DNA of 64,000 bases from JBEDUK01 sp040414485 (GCA_040414485.1 JBEDUK010000027.1:18528-82527); one strand, 5' to 3'. Numbered from the stretch's first letter, positions 18,157 through 26,755 are shown. Made by a program: numbers and translations. The notes: generated from the sequence alone by a model not told the origin.

Positions 18157-19386
18157 ATGATCGAACCCGAACCGGTAAGCCTGGCTGACCGATTCGCGCC
18201 CACAGATCCCGCGTTCATCGAGGACCCCTACCCCGTCTACACGGAGATGCGGGAGCGGGCGCCGCTGCTGTACCACGAGGCGACCGACCACTGGCTCGTG
18301 TCCCGCTATCGGGACGTGAACGCGCTGCTCAGGGACCGGCGCCTCGGCCGAACGTACCTCCACATGGCCTCGCACGCGGACATGGGCCACCCCGACCCAC
18401 CCGCCTTGCAGGACCCGTTCTGGTGGCTGATCAACAACGGCATCCTGGACATGGAGCCGCCGGAGCACACCCGCGTCCGGCGACTGGTGTCGAAGGCATT
18501 CACGCCGCGCACCGTCGAGCGGCTTCGGCCCACGATCCAGACGATCACCGACGAGCTGATCGACGGCGTGTCGGGCGGCGGGGAGTTCGACCTGATCGCC
18601 GACATCGCCGAGCCCCTGCCCGTGACGGTGATCGCCGAGCTGCTCGGAATCCCCGGATCGGATCGCGGCCTCCTTCGTCCGTGGTCGGCCGAGATCTGTC
18701 TGATGTACGAGCTCAATCCTTCAGAGGACTATCAGCGCCGTGCGGCCACGGCGAGCACGGAATTCTCCGAATATCTGCGGAGGCTGCTCGGCGAACGGCG
18801 GGATCGACCCGGAACGGATCTGATCAGCGAGCTCGCGCAGGTGGTCGACGAAGGAGAGCGGCTGACCGAGGGCGAGCTGATCGGGACGTGCGCGCTGCTG
18901 CTCAACGCGGGGCACGAGGCCACGGTCAACGCGACCGGCCTGGGCTGGTGGACGCTGTTCAGACACCCGGCCGATCTCACGCGGATGCGCGCCGATCCCG
19001 AAGCGCTCCTACCGACGGCGGTCGAGGAGCTCCTGCGATTCGATACGCCGCTGCAGATGTTCGAACGATGGGTGCTCGAGGACATCGAGCTGTACGGGCA
19101 GCGGATCGCGCGCGGCGCGGAGCTCGGGCTGATCTTCGGTTCGGCGAACCACGACCCGGCGGTGTTCGAAAAGCCCGAGGAATTGCACCTGACGCGCAAG
19201 CCGAACGAGCACCTGACGTTCGGCGCGGGCCTTCATTTCTGCCTCGGTGCGCCGCTGGCGCGGGCCGAACTGCAGGTCTCCTTCGGAACGCTGCTCAGGC
19301 GGTTCCCACACTTGGAGCCCGCCGGGACGCCTCCATGGAAGCCGAACTACATCCTGCGCGGCCTCGAGTCACTGCCGGTGCGCTAG
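18157..19386 (+). CDS. Cytochrome P450
   Basis: Soluble bacterial P450 mono-oxygenase, 409 residues, normal length. The heme ligand Cys362 is in FGAGLHFCLGAPLARAEL, the oxygen-activation helix has AGHEAT (251-256), and the ExxR pair is Glu291/Arg294. It needs a ferredoxin and reductase, neither of which is nearby. ATG at 18157 has TACGAT 10 nt upstream and no clear ribosome-binding site. It stands alone, divergent from the small membrane gene and convergent with the hom-thrC operon. Substrate unknown. Confidence 0.96.
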   Translation: MIEPEPVSLADRFAPTDPAFIEDPYPVYTEMRERAPLLYHEATDHWLVSRYRDVNALLRDRRLGRTYLHMASHADMGHPDPPALQDPFWWLINNGILDMEPPEHTRVRRLVSKAFTPRTVERLRPTIQTITDELIDGVSGGGEFDLIADIAEPLPVTVIAELLGIPGSDRGLLRPWSAEICLMYELNPSEDYQRRAATASTEFSEYLRRLLGERRDRPGTDLISELAQVVDEGERLTEGELIGTCALLLNAGHEATVNATGLGWWTLFRHPADLTRMRADPEALLPTAVEELLRFDTPLQMFERWVLEDIELYGQRIARGAELGLIFGSANHDPAVFEKPEELHLTRKPNEHLTFGAGLHFCLGAPLARAELQVSFGTLLRRFPHLEPAGTPPWKPNYILRGLESLPVR

Positions 19387-19398
19387 GACCCGCGCCCT

Positions 19399-19503
19399 CT
19401 ACGTCTCTTCAGGCTCCTCGTGGTCGTGGTCGTGGGACGCGTCCTCACTCTCCATGTGATGGTGCTCGCCGCGGGCCCGACCGGGCCCGTCAGGTGCGCG
19501 CCG
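19399..19503 (-). other. In-frame His/acid-rich 34-codon extension after UGA
   Basis: Directly after the UGA (19506-19504) of the small Cys-rich gene the same frame stays open for 34 codons to a TAG at 19401-19399. The last 22 codons read as six His, three Asp and seven Glu among 22, including EHHH and SHDHDHEE, a composition typical of metal-binding tails. The stretch lies outside the P450 gene. It would be translated only if the UGA were read through or recoded; otherwise it is a 3' untranslated region. Confidence 0.35.
19472..19489 (-). other. GGUC-loop hairpin after the UGA: SECIS-like element or terminator
   Basis: On the minus strand CGGGCCC pairs with GGGCCCG around the tetraloop GGUC. 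The loop begins 21 nt after the UGA. Bacterial SECIS elements are hairpins just downstream of a Sec UGA with G residues in the apical loop at about this distance. A GC-rich hairpin after a stop codon is equally what a terminator looks like, and the gene pair here is convergent. Confidence 0.45.
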
Positions 19504-19689
19504 TCAACAGCCGGGCTCGCCCGGGTGCCCGCAGCACCCCTTCCCGACGGTGAACGCCCGGGCACGGTTCTTCGCGGTCAGCGCGAGCTTCTCCCCCACG
19601 GAGGCGTCGAACGAACTCCAGTTCAGGTAGAAGTGCTCGATGTGGGAGCGGAGCGAGTGCCCGCCCTCCTCTTCCTTCCGGTGCGTCAT
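19504..19689 (-). CDS. Small conserved-looking Cys-rich protein (possible selenoprotein)
   Basis: Protein of 61 residues with a charged N-terminus (THRKEEEGGHSLRSHIEHFY), a helix-forming middle and the C-terminal motif KGCCGHPGEPGC. I do not know its function. It begins 10 nt after the thrC stop, so it belongs to the hom-thrC transcript. ATG at 19689 is the only sensible start. The stop is UGA, immediately after the last Cys. It is followed by an in-frame His-rich extension and a hairpin, so the natural product may be longer, with selenocysteine or another residue at position 62. The 61-residue form is the conservative call. Confidence 0.7.
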   Translation of the reverse strand: MTHRKEEEGGHSLRSHIEHFYLNWSSFDASVGEKLALTAKNRARAFTVGKGCCGHPGEPGC

Positions 19690-19699
19690 GCGTCCGACT

Positions 19700-20767
19700 C
19701 TATCTGGCCGCCAGGCCCAGGTGCTGTGCGATGGCTGCCGCGTCGGCTCGGAGCGTCGCCGTCGGCTCGGCGTCGCGGTTGCCCCACTGCGGATCCTTCA
19801 GGCCGTGCCCCGTCAGGACGCACACGACCGTCGCGTCGGCAGGCAGAGAGCCGCGGCCGTGCAGCGTCAGCAATCCGGCCACGGACGCGGCCGACGCGGG
19901 TTCGACGAACAGCCCTTCCTCGCGCATCAGTCGCCGCTGTGCCGCCAGGATCTCCTCGTCCGTCACGGCCGCGATCCCCCCACCGGAGTCGGCCGCCGCA
20001 TGGAGGGCACCGTCCCACGACGCCGGGTTCCCGATCCGGATCGCCGTCGCGACCGTCTCCGGATCCGCGATCGGCGCACCGTGCACGAGCGGCGCGGCGC
20101 CCGCGGCTTGGAAGCCGAACATCCGCGGCGTCGCCGCGACCACCTCGTCGTCGGCGTATTCGCGGTAGCCCATCCAGTGGCTCGTGATGTTCCCGGCGTT
20201 CCCCACCGGCACCAGGTGCAGGTCGGGCGCCCGGCCGAGCATGTCGCACACTTCGAATGCCAGCGACTTCTGGCCCTGCAGCCGGTAGGGATTGACCGAA
20301 TTGACCAGTGCCACGTCGAAGCGCGACGCGAGATCCCGCACCGCGCCGAAGGCCATGTCGAAATTCCCGTCCACCTCGATCACCGCCGCGCCGTGCGCGA
20401 GCGTCTGCGCCATCTTTCCCGGCGCGATCCTGCCCTTCGGCACAATCACCGCGCAGGTCAGGCCGGCCTTCGCCGCATAGGCTGCCGCCGACGCGCTGGT
20501 GTTGCCGGTCGAGGCGCACACGACGGCGGCCGCCCCCTCCTCGCACGCCTTCGACACCGCCACGGTCATCCCACGGTCCTTGAACGAACCGGTCGGGTTC
20601 GCGCCTTCGAACTTCAGGTGGACCTCGCATCCGGTCTCGGCCGACAGGCGCTCGCTGAAGATGAGCGGCGTGCCGCCCTCGCGGAGCGTGACGACCGGCG
20701 TCGCGGCATCGACCGGGAGGCGGTCCGAATACTCGGTGATCACGCCGCGCCACTGGTGCGCCGTCAC
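19700..20767 (-). CDS. thrC: Threonine synthase
   Basis: PLP enzyme of 355 residues converting O-phosphohomoserine to threonine in the cytoplasm. The PLP lysine is Lys63 in GSFKDRG, and the phosphate loop GNAGN is near residue 190. It is the short actinobacterial/Bacillus-type synthase. GTG at 20767 overlaps the hom stop as GTGA, giving translational coupling. hom-thrC is a standard pathway pair; thrB was not seen in the window. Confidence 0.97.
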   Translation of the reverse strand: MTAHQWRGVITEYSDRLPVDAATPVVTLREGGTPLIFSERLSAETGCEVHLKFEGANPTGSFKDRGMTVAVSKACEEGAAAVVCASTGNTSASAAAYAAKAGLTCAVIVPKGRIAPGKMAQTLAHGAAVIEVDGNFDMAFGAVRDLASRFDVALVNSVNPYRLQGQKSLAFEVCDMLGRAPDLHLVPVGNAGNITSHWMGYREYADDEVVAATPRMFGFQAAGAAPLVHGAPIADPETVATAIRIGNPASWDGALHAAADSGGGIAAVTDEEILAAQRRLMREEGLFVEPASAASVAGLLTLHGRGSLPADATVVCVLTGHGLKDPQWGNRDAEPTATLRADAAAIAQHLGLAAR

Positions 20768-22053
20768 GGTTCGCCCGCCTCCACGCGGATGACCGACGCG
20801 ACGCTTCGAACCACGTCCAGCCCGTCAAGCCGGTCGCGGCACGCGGCCAGCCGCCGCTCCGTGGCACGGTGCGTGATGACCACGAGCTGCGCCTCGTCGC
20901 CGTGGCCGTCCTGCCACACCGACTTGATGGACACCTGATGTTCGGCGAACGCCGACGCGATCTCCGCGAGCACCCCTGGGCGATCGTCCACCCGAAGGAG
21001 GAAGTAGTACTGCGCGGGCAGGTCGTCCATGGGCAGGATCGCCCGGGATCGCGCCCGGGCGGCGCCCGCGGAACGCCCGCCGTGGCGCAGGTTCCGCGCC
21101 GCCTCGATCAGGTCACCCACCACGGACGTGGCCGTGGGGTCGCCGCCGGCTCCCCTGCCGGTGAGCATCAGGTCGCCGACCCGCTCGCCGGTGATCAGGA
21201 CGGCGTTGAAGCTGTGCCGAACGTCGGCCAGCGGATTGTCCAGCGGGATCATCGCGGGGTGGACCCGGACGGACACCGATCCGTCCACGATCTCCGCGAC
21301 GGCGAGCGGTTTGACGGCGTAACCGAGCCGGCGTGCATTCGCGATGTCCTCGGCGGTGACGCCCGCGATGCCCTCCCGATGGACGTCGGCGGCCACGACC
21401 CGCGCGTCGAACGCGATCGCGGCGAGGATCGCGGCCTTCGCGGCGGCGTCGAACCCCTCGACGTCGGCGGTGGGGTCGGCCTCGGCGTAGCCGAGCTCCT
21501 GCGCCTCCGCGAGGGCGTCGGCAAGGCTCAGGCCGTCCTCCGTCATGCGGGTGAGGATGTAGTTCGTCGTCCCGTTCACGATGCCCATCACCCGGACGAT
21601 GCGCTCGCCGGCGAGGCTCTCCAGGAGCGGGCGGACCAGCGGGATGCCCCCGCCGACGCTCGCCTCGTAGAGCAGGTCCACGTCGTTCGCGGCCGCCGCG
21701 TCCAGGAGGTCGGCGCCGTGCGTGGCCAGCAGCTCCTTGTTCGCCGTGACGACCGGCTTGCCCGACGCGAACGCCTTCAGGACCAGATCGTGCGCGGGGC
21801 GCACGCCGCCCATGACCTCCGCCACCACGTCGACGTCGCTCGCGCCGACCACGGCGTACGGGTCGTCGGTGAAGGCCGATCCGGGAACCGGCACGTCCCG
21901 GTCGCGGCCGAGGTCACGCACCGCGACGCGGGTGACCTCCAGACGGACACCGGTTCGTAGTTCGATGTCCTGGGCATGGTCGTGGAGCATCCGCGCCACC
22001 GCCGCGCCGACGTTGCCGCACCCGAGGAGCCCCACGCGGACCGCATTCGTCAT
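20764..22053 (-). CDS. hom: Homoserine dehydrogenase with ACT domain
   Basis: NAD(P)-dependent reduction of aspartate semialdehyde to homoserine, at the branch point to threonine and methionine. The 429 residues show the Rossmann motif GLLGCGNVGAAV (8-19), VTANKELLA, GGGIPLVRP and NGTTNYIL. A C-terminal ACT domain from about 350 probably gives threonine feedback control, as in Corynebacterium and Bacillus. ATG at 22053 has TAGCAT 7 nt upstream and no Shine-Dalgarno, so it is probably leaderless. Confidence 0.97.
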   Translation of the reverse strand: MTNAVRVGLLGCGNVGAAVARMLHDHAQDIELRTGVRLEVTRVAVRDLGRDRDVPVPGSAFTDDPYAVVGASDVDVVAEVMGGVRPAHDLVLKAFASGKPVVTANKELLATHGADLLDAAAANDVDLLYEASVGGGIPLVRPLLESLAGERIVRVMGIVNGTTNYILTRMTEDGLSLADALAEAQELGYAEADPTADVEGFDAAAKAAILAAIAFDARVVAADVHREGIAGVTAEDIANARRLGYAVKPLAVAEIVDGSVSVRVHPAMIPLDNPLADVRHSFNAVLITGERVGDLMLTGRGAGGDPTATSVVGDLIEAARNLRHGGRSAGAARARSRAILPMDDLPAQYYFLLRVDDRPGVLAEIASAFAEHQVSIKSVWQDGHGDEAQLVVITHRATERRLAACRDRLDGLDVVRSVASVIRVEAGEP

Positions 22054-22060
22054 CCGGAAG

Positions 22061-22066
22061 ATGCTA
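22061..22066 (-). promoter_or_regulatory. Candidate -10 box of hom-thrC
   Basis: TAGCAT on the minus strand, 7 nt before the hom ATG, exactly where a -10 box sits if the transcript begins at the A of ATG. Confidence 0.45.
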
Positions 22067-22101
22067 TCCGGGGCCGACCGGGGTCCTGACCGCTCCGGAC
22101 C

Positions 22102-22296
22102 TCAGGCGCGATCGGTGGCTTGGCGCTCGGACCCGCCGGAGGCGCCGACGGCGGCACCGGCGCGTCGAAGCAGGCCTTCGATCCGCTCGAGCTCCTCCGC
22201 CCGGCGGCGGCCCTCGGCGACCCAGGTCCCCAGCAGCACGAGTCCCACGGCGAGCTCGAGCATCAGCACCGCCAGGATCCAGACGACCGCCCCCAT
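22102..22296 (-). CDS. Small single-helix membrane protein of the sulfate locus
   Basis: Protein of 64 residues: one N-terminal transmembrane helix (about 3-26, VVWILAVLMLELAVGLVLLGTW cut here for length), then an amphipathic Arg/Glu-rich stretch (EGRRRAEELERIEGLLRRAG) and a polar tail. It starts 4 nt after the DUF2292 gene and is the last gene of the sulfate transport operon. No family recognised. It could be a small anchor or regulator of the transporter, which is inference from position only. Confidence 0.65.
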   Translation of the reverse strand: MGAVVWILAVLMLELAVGLVLLGTWVAEGRRRAEELERIEGLLRRAGAAVGASGGSERQATDRA

Positions 22297-22300
22297 GTCG

Positions 22301-22543
22301 CTAGCCTCCGCCGGGCGGCCGCCCCGGCCGCGCCGGCCGCCCCGACGGCGTGCCGGGCGGCTCCCGCAGCCGGAGCCTCTCCGCCACGTCGATCTGGACG
22401 ACCTTGCCGTCGTGGACCAGCACCTGGACGCTGCCGAACCGGATCCCTCGCAGCGCTTCGATCACGCGGAACGCGAGCGTCAGCTCGTCGCGCGTTATGT
22501 CCTTCGGGACTCCGGTGATGGGCGTCCCCTCCCGTCCAGCCAT
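22301..22543 (-). CDS. DUF2292 (YezD-like) small protein
   Basis: Protein of 80 residues. The core DELTLAFRVIEALRGIRFGS followed by VQVLVHDGKVVQIDVAERLRL matches the DUF2292/YezD family, small proteins often encoded beside sulfate uptake or assimilation genes. The C-terminal 20 residues are Pro/Gly/Arg-rich. ATG at 22543 is preferred with GAGGGA 9 nt upstream; an in-frame GTG at 22570 exists. It lies 37 nt after cysA. Its location in the sulfate operon agrees with the family's usual context; biochemical role unknown. Confidence 0.8.
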   Translation of the reverse strand: MAGREGTPITGVPKDITRDELTLAFRVIEALRGIRFGSVQVLVHDGKVVQIDVAERLRLREPPGTPSGRPARPGRPPGGG

Positions 22544-22580
22544 CGCGCGCGCTCCCTCGGCCAATGCCACCCCTCCCGTC

Positions 22581-23723
22581 CTACGCCACGATCGCCGGCT
22601 CCGCGGAGCCGCCGTCAGCCGATTCCGGGGCGGCGCCATTCGCGCCGACGCCCGCGTAATGCCCCGGCCGGTCCTCCACCTCGAACACCTTCGCGTTCCG
22701 AAGGTCGAGGTGGACGCGATCCCCTTCGCCCACCGGCGGCACCGGCAGCTCGTCGTTCGAGACGTCCGCCGTCAGGTCCTGGCCGTCGGTGAGCCGAAGC
22801 CGGAGCTTCGAGGCCCATCCGAGGTTCGTGATCCGTTCGATCACCGCACTGGTGGACCCCAGCCGCGTCTGCTCGCCGGCGATCGAGATCTGGTGCGGAC
22901 GCACGTACGCGTGCACGCGCACACCCTCAGCCAGGTCGTCGCCGCCGTCGCCACTGGTCCATCCGTCGGCCACCCGGACCCGGCCGCCATCCATGCGGCC
23001 CTCAAGGACGTTCGCGGCGCCGACGAAGCCGGCGACGAATCGCGTCGCCGGGCGGTTGTAGACGTCGTCCGGCGTGCCGACCTGCTCGACCCGCCCCTGG
23101 TGCATGACCACGACCTCGTTCGCCAGTTCGAGCGCCTCCTCCTGGTCGTGGGTGACCAGCAGGCTCGTCACGCCGAGCTCGCTGTGCAGGTCGTCCAGCC
23201 AGCGTCGAAGGTCCTGCCGGACCCGCGCGTCCAGCGCCCCGAACGGCTCGTCCAGCAACAGCACGGTCGGCCGGGGCGCCAGCGCCCGCGCCAGCGCGAC
23301 CCGCTGGCGCTGCCCACCCGACAGCTGGTCCGGATACCGGTCGGCCCACGGCGCCAGTTGCACCAGCCTCAACAGTTCGTCAACCCGCTTTACCGTTTCA
23401 TCCTTGCCGACCTTTCGCACGCGAAGGCCGAAGGCCACGTTCTGGCGCACGGTCATGTGACGGAACAGCGCGTAGTGCTGGAAGACGAACCCGACCCGCC
23501 GCTCCTGGACGGGCGCGTTCGTCTGCTCCTCGCCGGCCAGCGAGATGCGCCCGGTGTCGGGCCGTTCGAGCCCCGCGATCATGCGGAGGACGGTCGACTT
23601 CCCCGATCCGGACGGCCCGAGGATCGCGGTGATCTTCCCCTCTTCGGCCTCGAAGGAGACGTCCGCCACTGCGCGGAACGATCCGAAGCTCTTGTTCAAC
23701 CCCTCGACGACGATCCCGGTCAT
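22581..23723 (-). CDS. cysA: Sulfate/thiosulfate ABC importer ATPase
   Basis: ATPase subunit, 380 residues, driving sulfate import at the inner membrane face. Walker A GPSGSGKST (36-44), signature LSGGQRQR, Walker B VLLLDEPFGALD. A C-terminal TOBE-type domain (about 240-355) is present, as in CysA/MalK. ATG at 23723 overlaps the cysW stop as ATGA. Sulfate rather than molybdate is supported by the sulfate-type binding protein, two distinct permeases and DUF2292 in the same operon. Confidence 0.95.
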   Translation of the reverse strand: MTGIVVEGLNKSFGSFRAVADVSFEAEEGKITAILGPSGSGKSTVLRMIAGLERPDTGRISLAGEEQTNAPVQERRVGFVFQHYALFRHMTVRQNVAFGLRVRKVGKDETVKRVDELLRLVQLAPWADRYPDQLSGGQRQRVALARALAPRPTVLLLDEPFGALDARVRQDLRRWLDDLHSELGVTSLLVTHDQEEALELANEVVVMHQGRVEQVGTPDDVYNRPATRFVAGFVGAANVLEGRMDGGRVRVADGWTSGDGGDDLAEGVRVHAYVRPHQISIAGEQTRLGSTSAVIERITNLGWASKLRLRLTDGQDLTADVSNDELPVPPVGEGDRVHLDLRNAKVFEVEDRPGHYAGVGANGAAPESADGGSAEPAIVA

Positions 23724-24604
23724 GACGCGAGCTTCCTTTCCCCTCGGTGCTTGAGGATCTCGATGCCGGACAGCAGCAGCACCGAGACCAGGGCGAGGGT
23801 CGTGGCCACGATGTAGCCCTGCGCGTCCCTGCCCTCGTCGAACGCGCGCAGGATGAACAGGGTCGCGGTTTCGGTGTGGCCGGTGATCTGGCCGCTCACC
23901 ACCAGCACCGCGCCGATCTCACCGATCGCCCGCGCCGTGGTCAGCGCGATGCCGTAGAGCAGCGCCCAACGGATGTTCGGCAGCGTCACCTTGAAGAACG
24001 TCTGCAGGCTGGAGGCACCGAGCGTCCGCGCGGCCTCCTCCTCCTCGGTCCCCAGCTCGCCGAGGAGCGGCGCCACCTCGCGGATCACGAACGGGATGCA
24101 GATGAAGATCGTGACGAGCACCATCGACGGGAGCGCGAAGATGATCTGGATGCCGTGCGCGTCGAACCACGGCTTGAACCACCCCCCGGTGCCGAACATG
24201 AGCACGCACGCGAGCCCGACGATCACCGGCGAAACGGCGAGCGGGAGGTCGACGAACGCGCTGACCAGCGCGCGCCCGGGGAAGGGGTCGCGCGCGAGCA
24301 TCAGGGCGACCACCACGCCCAGGACGGCGGTGACCACGACCGTGGTCGCGGTGATGATCAACGTCAGGTAGAACGCATGGCGGACGTCGGGCTGCGAGAA
24401 CGTCTCGACCCACGCGTGCCCGCCGGCCTTGATCGCGGCCCAGATGATCCCGGCGAGCGGCGCGATGAGCAGCACCGCGGCGTAGACCAGCGCGATGCCC
24501 GTGAGGCTTCCGTGGATGAGGCGACGCCTGCGAAGGATCGCCGCATCGGATCGCGGGGCGGTCGCGTTCGGCGCCACGGGCGGAGCGGCCGTCCGCGCGC
24601 TCAT
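23720..24604 (-). CDS. cysW: Sulfate ABC importer permease CysW
   Basis: Inner-membrane permease, 294 residues with about six helices and the EAA coupling loop EEEEAARTLGASSLQTF. About 35 N-terminal residues are Ala/Pro/Arg-rich and cytoplasmic. ATG at 24604 overlaps the cysT stop as ATGA. It pairs with CysT to form the translocation channel. Confidence 0.94.
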   Translation of the reverse strand: MSARTAAPPVAPNATAPRSDAAILRRRRLIHGSLTGIALVYAAVLLIAPLAGIIWAAIKAGGHAWVETFSQPDVRHAFYLTLIITATTVVVTAVLGVVVALMLARDPFPGRALVSAFVDLPLAVSPVIVGLACVLMFGTGGWFKPWFDAHGIQIIFALPSMVLVTIFICIPFVIREVAPLLGELGTEEEEAARTLGASSLQTFFKVTLPNIRWALLYGIALTTARAIGEIGAVLVVSGQITGHTETATLFILRAFDEGRDAQGYIVATTLALVSVLLLSGIEILKHRGERKLAS

Positions 24605-25512
24605 TCCTCCGGCTCCTTCGCCGGTCGCCGCGCCACCAGCCGCTCGGTTACGAGCACCAGCACGAAGGACAGCCCGAACAGGAGCGAAGCGACCGCGGCG
24701 GCCTGCTCGGGCTTGAACTGGCTGATCAAGCCGAAGATGAACACGGGCGCGGTGAGCGTCTTGCCGATGATGTTGCCGGAGACGATCACGACGGCGCCGA
24801 ACTCGCCGATCGCCCGGGCGAACACGAGGAGCATGCCCGCGGCGATCGGCGGCCGAAGATGCGGCAGGACGACGCTTCGTGCCGTCCGGATCCGTCCGGC
24901 GCCCAGGACGTGCGCGGCCTCCTCCTCGGACCGGTCCAGCTCGAGCATCACCGGCTGGACGGTCCGGACGACAAGCGGCAGCGTCACGAACAGCAGCGCG
25001 AGCAGGATCCCGGCCGGCGCGAAGATCACGTGGACGCCGTGCCTCTCCAGGAACGAACCGACCGGCGAGGCCGGGCCGTACAACGCCCGCAGCATGACGC
25101 CGGTGACCAGCGTGGGAATGGCGAACGGGATGTCGACGATCGTCGACAGGGCCGCCCGCCCGGGGAACCGATAGCGAACCAGCACGTACGCGATCAGTGT
25201 TCCGAACACCCCGTTGATCACCGCGGTCAGCGCCGCGAGCACCAGCGTGAGCTCGACCGCCTTCCACGCGCCGGGCGCGGCGAACGCATCCTTCAGCGCA
25301 CCGAAGCCGTTGCCGAAGCCGCGCGTGAGCACCGCGACGATCGGCAGCGCGACCATGACGGCCAGGTACAGCAGCGCCGTGGCGCGGAGCCCCCACCGGC
25401 CCCACGGGGGGCGCCGGCGGGGGCGGGGGGCCGCGCCCCCTCCCGCGCCGGGGTCGAGGCGCGGGAGGGGTGGGCGGGGAGGTGCGTCGAGTGAGCCGGT
25501 CCGTGTCGCCAT
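24601..25512 (-). CDS. cysT: Sulfate ABC importer permease CysT (CysU)
   Basis: Inner-membrane permease, 303 residues, about six helices, EAA loop EEEAAHVLGAGRIRT. VDIPFAIPTLVTGVMLRALYG is a characteristic CysT block. The N-terminal 40 residues are Pro/Arg-rich, as in CysW, and encoded by very G-rich DNA. ATG at 25512 starts 8 nt after the sbp stop, so it is co-transcribed with the binding protein gene. Confidence 0.94.
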   Translation of the reverse strand: MATRTGSLDAPPRPPLPRLDPGAGGGAAPRPRRRPPWGRWGLRATALLYLAVMVALPIVAVLTRGFGNGFGALKDAFAAPGAWKAVELTLVLAALTAVINGVFGTLIAYVLVRYRFPGRAALSTIVDIPFAIPTLVTGVMLRALYGPASPVGSFLERHGVHVIFAPAGILLALLFVTLPLVVRTVQPVMLELDRSEEEAAHVLGAGRIRTARSVVLPHLRPPIAAGMLLVFARAIGEFGAVVIVSGNIIGKTLTAPVFIFGLISQFKPEQAAAVASLLFGLSFVLVLVTERLVARRPAKEPEE

Positions 25513-25520
25513 CGGTGCGG

Positions 25521-26579
25521 TCAGCCCTTCGCCGCCTTCAGGGCGTTCGTGAACACGCCGTTCGTGCCGAACACGTCCGTGTCGATCTTGTTCCAGCCGC
25601 CCAGGTCGGCCGCCGTGAAGGCGTCCTTCAGCGCGGGCAGGTCACCGTTCGACGCGACCGCCTGGGTCGGGTCGTTCGGGCGGAACAAGCCGGTGCCGGC
25701 GAAGATCGCCTGGGCGTCGGCCGAGTGCAGATACGCGACGAAGGCGTTTGCCACGTTCGTCACGCAGTCCGAGGCGGCGTTCTTGTCGACCACGACGGTC
25801 GGGTTCTGGATCAGGATCGTCGATGACGGATAGACGATCGTGTCGTCCTTGCCGGCCGCCTGGGCCAGCACGACCTGGTTCTCGTAGGTGATGGCGACAT
25901 CGCCGTTGCCGGACTCGAAGTTCTTGAGCGAGTCGTTGGCGCTCTTGTCCATCACGGTGACGTTCCTGAAGATGTTCGTGAGCAGGGACTGGGCGCCGCC
26001 GGCGTCCGCGCTGTAACCGGAGACCTTGCCGCGGATCGCCGCGCCGTACGCGCCCAGGATGTTCCAGCGGGCTCCGCCGCTCTGAGCCGGGTCGGGCGTC
26101 AGGATCTGCGTGCCGGACTTCGTCAGATCGGCCCAGTCGTGGATGCCCTTCGGGTTGTTCGGCCTGACGTCGAACACGACAGAGGTCGTGGACACGATGC
26201 TGCTGTCCGTCACCGGCCTGGTGATCAGGCCGGCCTTCTGGATCAGCTGGACGTCCGGGACCAGCGAGAGCGCCACCACGTCGGCCTTGAAGCCGTTGAC
26301 CACGTTCTGGGCCTGGGTGGTGCTGCCGCCGAACGAGGTCTGGAAGATGACCTGCTGCCCGTCGTGGGCGTCCTTCCACTTCGACTGGAAGTCGGTGATC
26401 AGCTTGCCGTAGACGTCGTAGACGGTGCTGTAGGCGGCGAGCGTGATGACCGGGGAACTTGCCGGCTTGCAGGGCCCGCGGCGGGTGTTCGTCGCGGCGT
26501 TCGAGGTGCCGCAGGCGGCCGCGAGGCCGGCGATGGCCAGGCCCGCCACCAGGGCTTTCGGGATGGTGCGACGACGCAT
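25521..26579 (-). CDS. sbp: Sulfate-binding lipoprotein
   Basis: Extracytoplasmic sulfate-binding protein, 352 residues, with lipobox GLAAAC (Cys23). Family blocks are LAAYSTVYDVYGKLI, FQTSFGGSTTQAQNVVNGFKADVVAL, TPDPAQSGGARWNILGAYGAA and GDVAITYENQVVL. These are the sulfate-ligand loops of Sbp/CysP. ATG at 26579 follows GAAGGGAGGAG. It is the first gene of the sulfate operon, preceded by a leader of about 180 nt with three repeated hairpins and a near-consensus promoter. Confidence 0.95.
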   Translation of the reverse strand: MRRRTIPKALVAGLAIAGLAAACGTSNAATNTRRGPCKPASSPVITLAAYSTVYDVYGKLITDFQSKWKDAHDGQQVIFQTSFGGSTTQAQNVVNGFKADVVALSLVPDVQLIQKAGLITRPVTDSSIVSTTSVVFDVRPNNPKGIHDWADLTKSGTQILTPDPAQSGGARWNILGAYGAAIRGKVSGYSADAGGAQSLLTNIFRNVTVMDKSANDSLKNFESGNGDVAITYENQVVLAQAAGKDDTIVYPSSTILIQNPTVVVDKNAASDCVTNVANAFVAYLHSADAQAIFAGTGLFRPNDPTQAVASNGDLPALKDAFTAADLGGWNKIDTDVFGTNGVFTNALKAAKG

Positions 26580-26647
26580 CCGGGGACTCCTCCCTTCGAA
26601 GCACGAGCCCGCGCGTCACAGCGCCGCAGGTCGTGGGTCGGTGGATC

Positions 26648-26755
26648 GGTCTCCGGGTGGTCCGGTCAACCGAAGGACTTCGGGATGGTCTCCGGTGGTC
26701 CGGTCAACCGTCGGTGGTGGAATCTGCCGGTCTCCGGGTGTTCCGGTCGATCGGT
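26648..26755 (-). repeat. Three imperfect direct repeats in the sulfate operon leader
   Basis: Three copies of 24-27 bp at 26648-26672, 26687-26710 and 26729-26755, spaced 39 and 42 bp apart. On the transcribed strand the shared core is GACCGGAMCACCGGAGACC with a C inserted in two copies. Each copy can fold as a small hairpin, CCGG pairing with CCGG around ACCA or a similar loop, with GGT/ACC outside in two copies. They begin just downstream of the promoter and end about 70 nt before sbp, so they lie within the transcript. Operator array or RNA element; no known riboswitch class was matched. Confidence 0.8.

Noticed and set aside
22350..23816. Long plus-strand frames opposite cysA, cysW and cysT (22.3-25.5 kb)
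   Set aside because: Composition is typical of antisense shadows (runs of Arg, Gln, His, Asp) and they have no start context; the minus-strand sulfate genes are certain.
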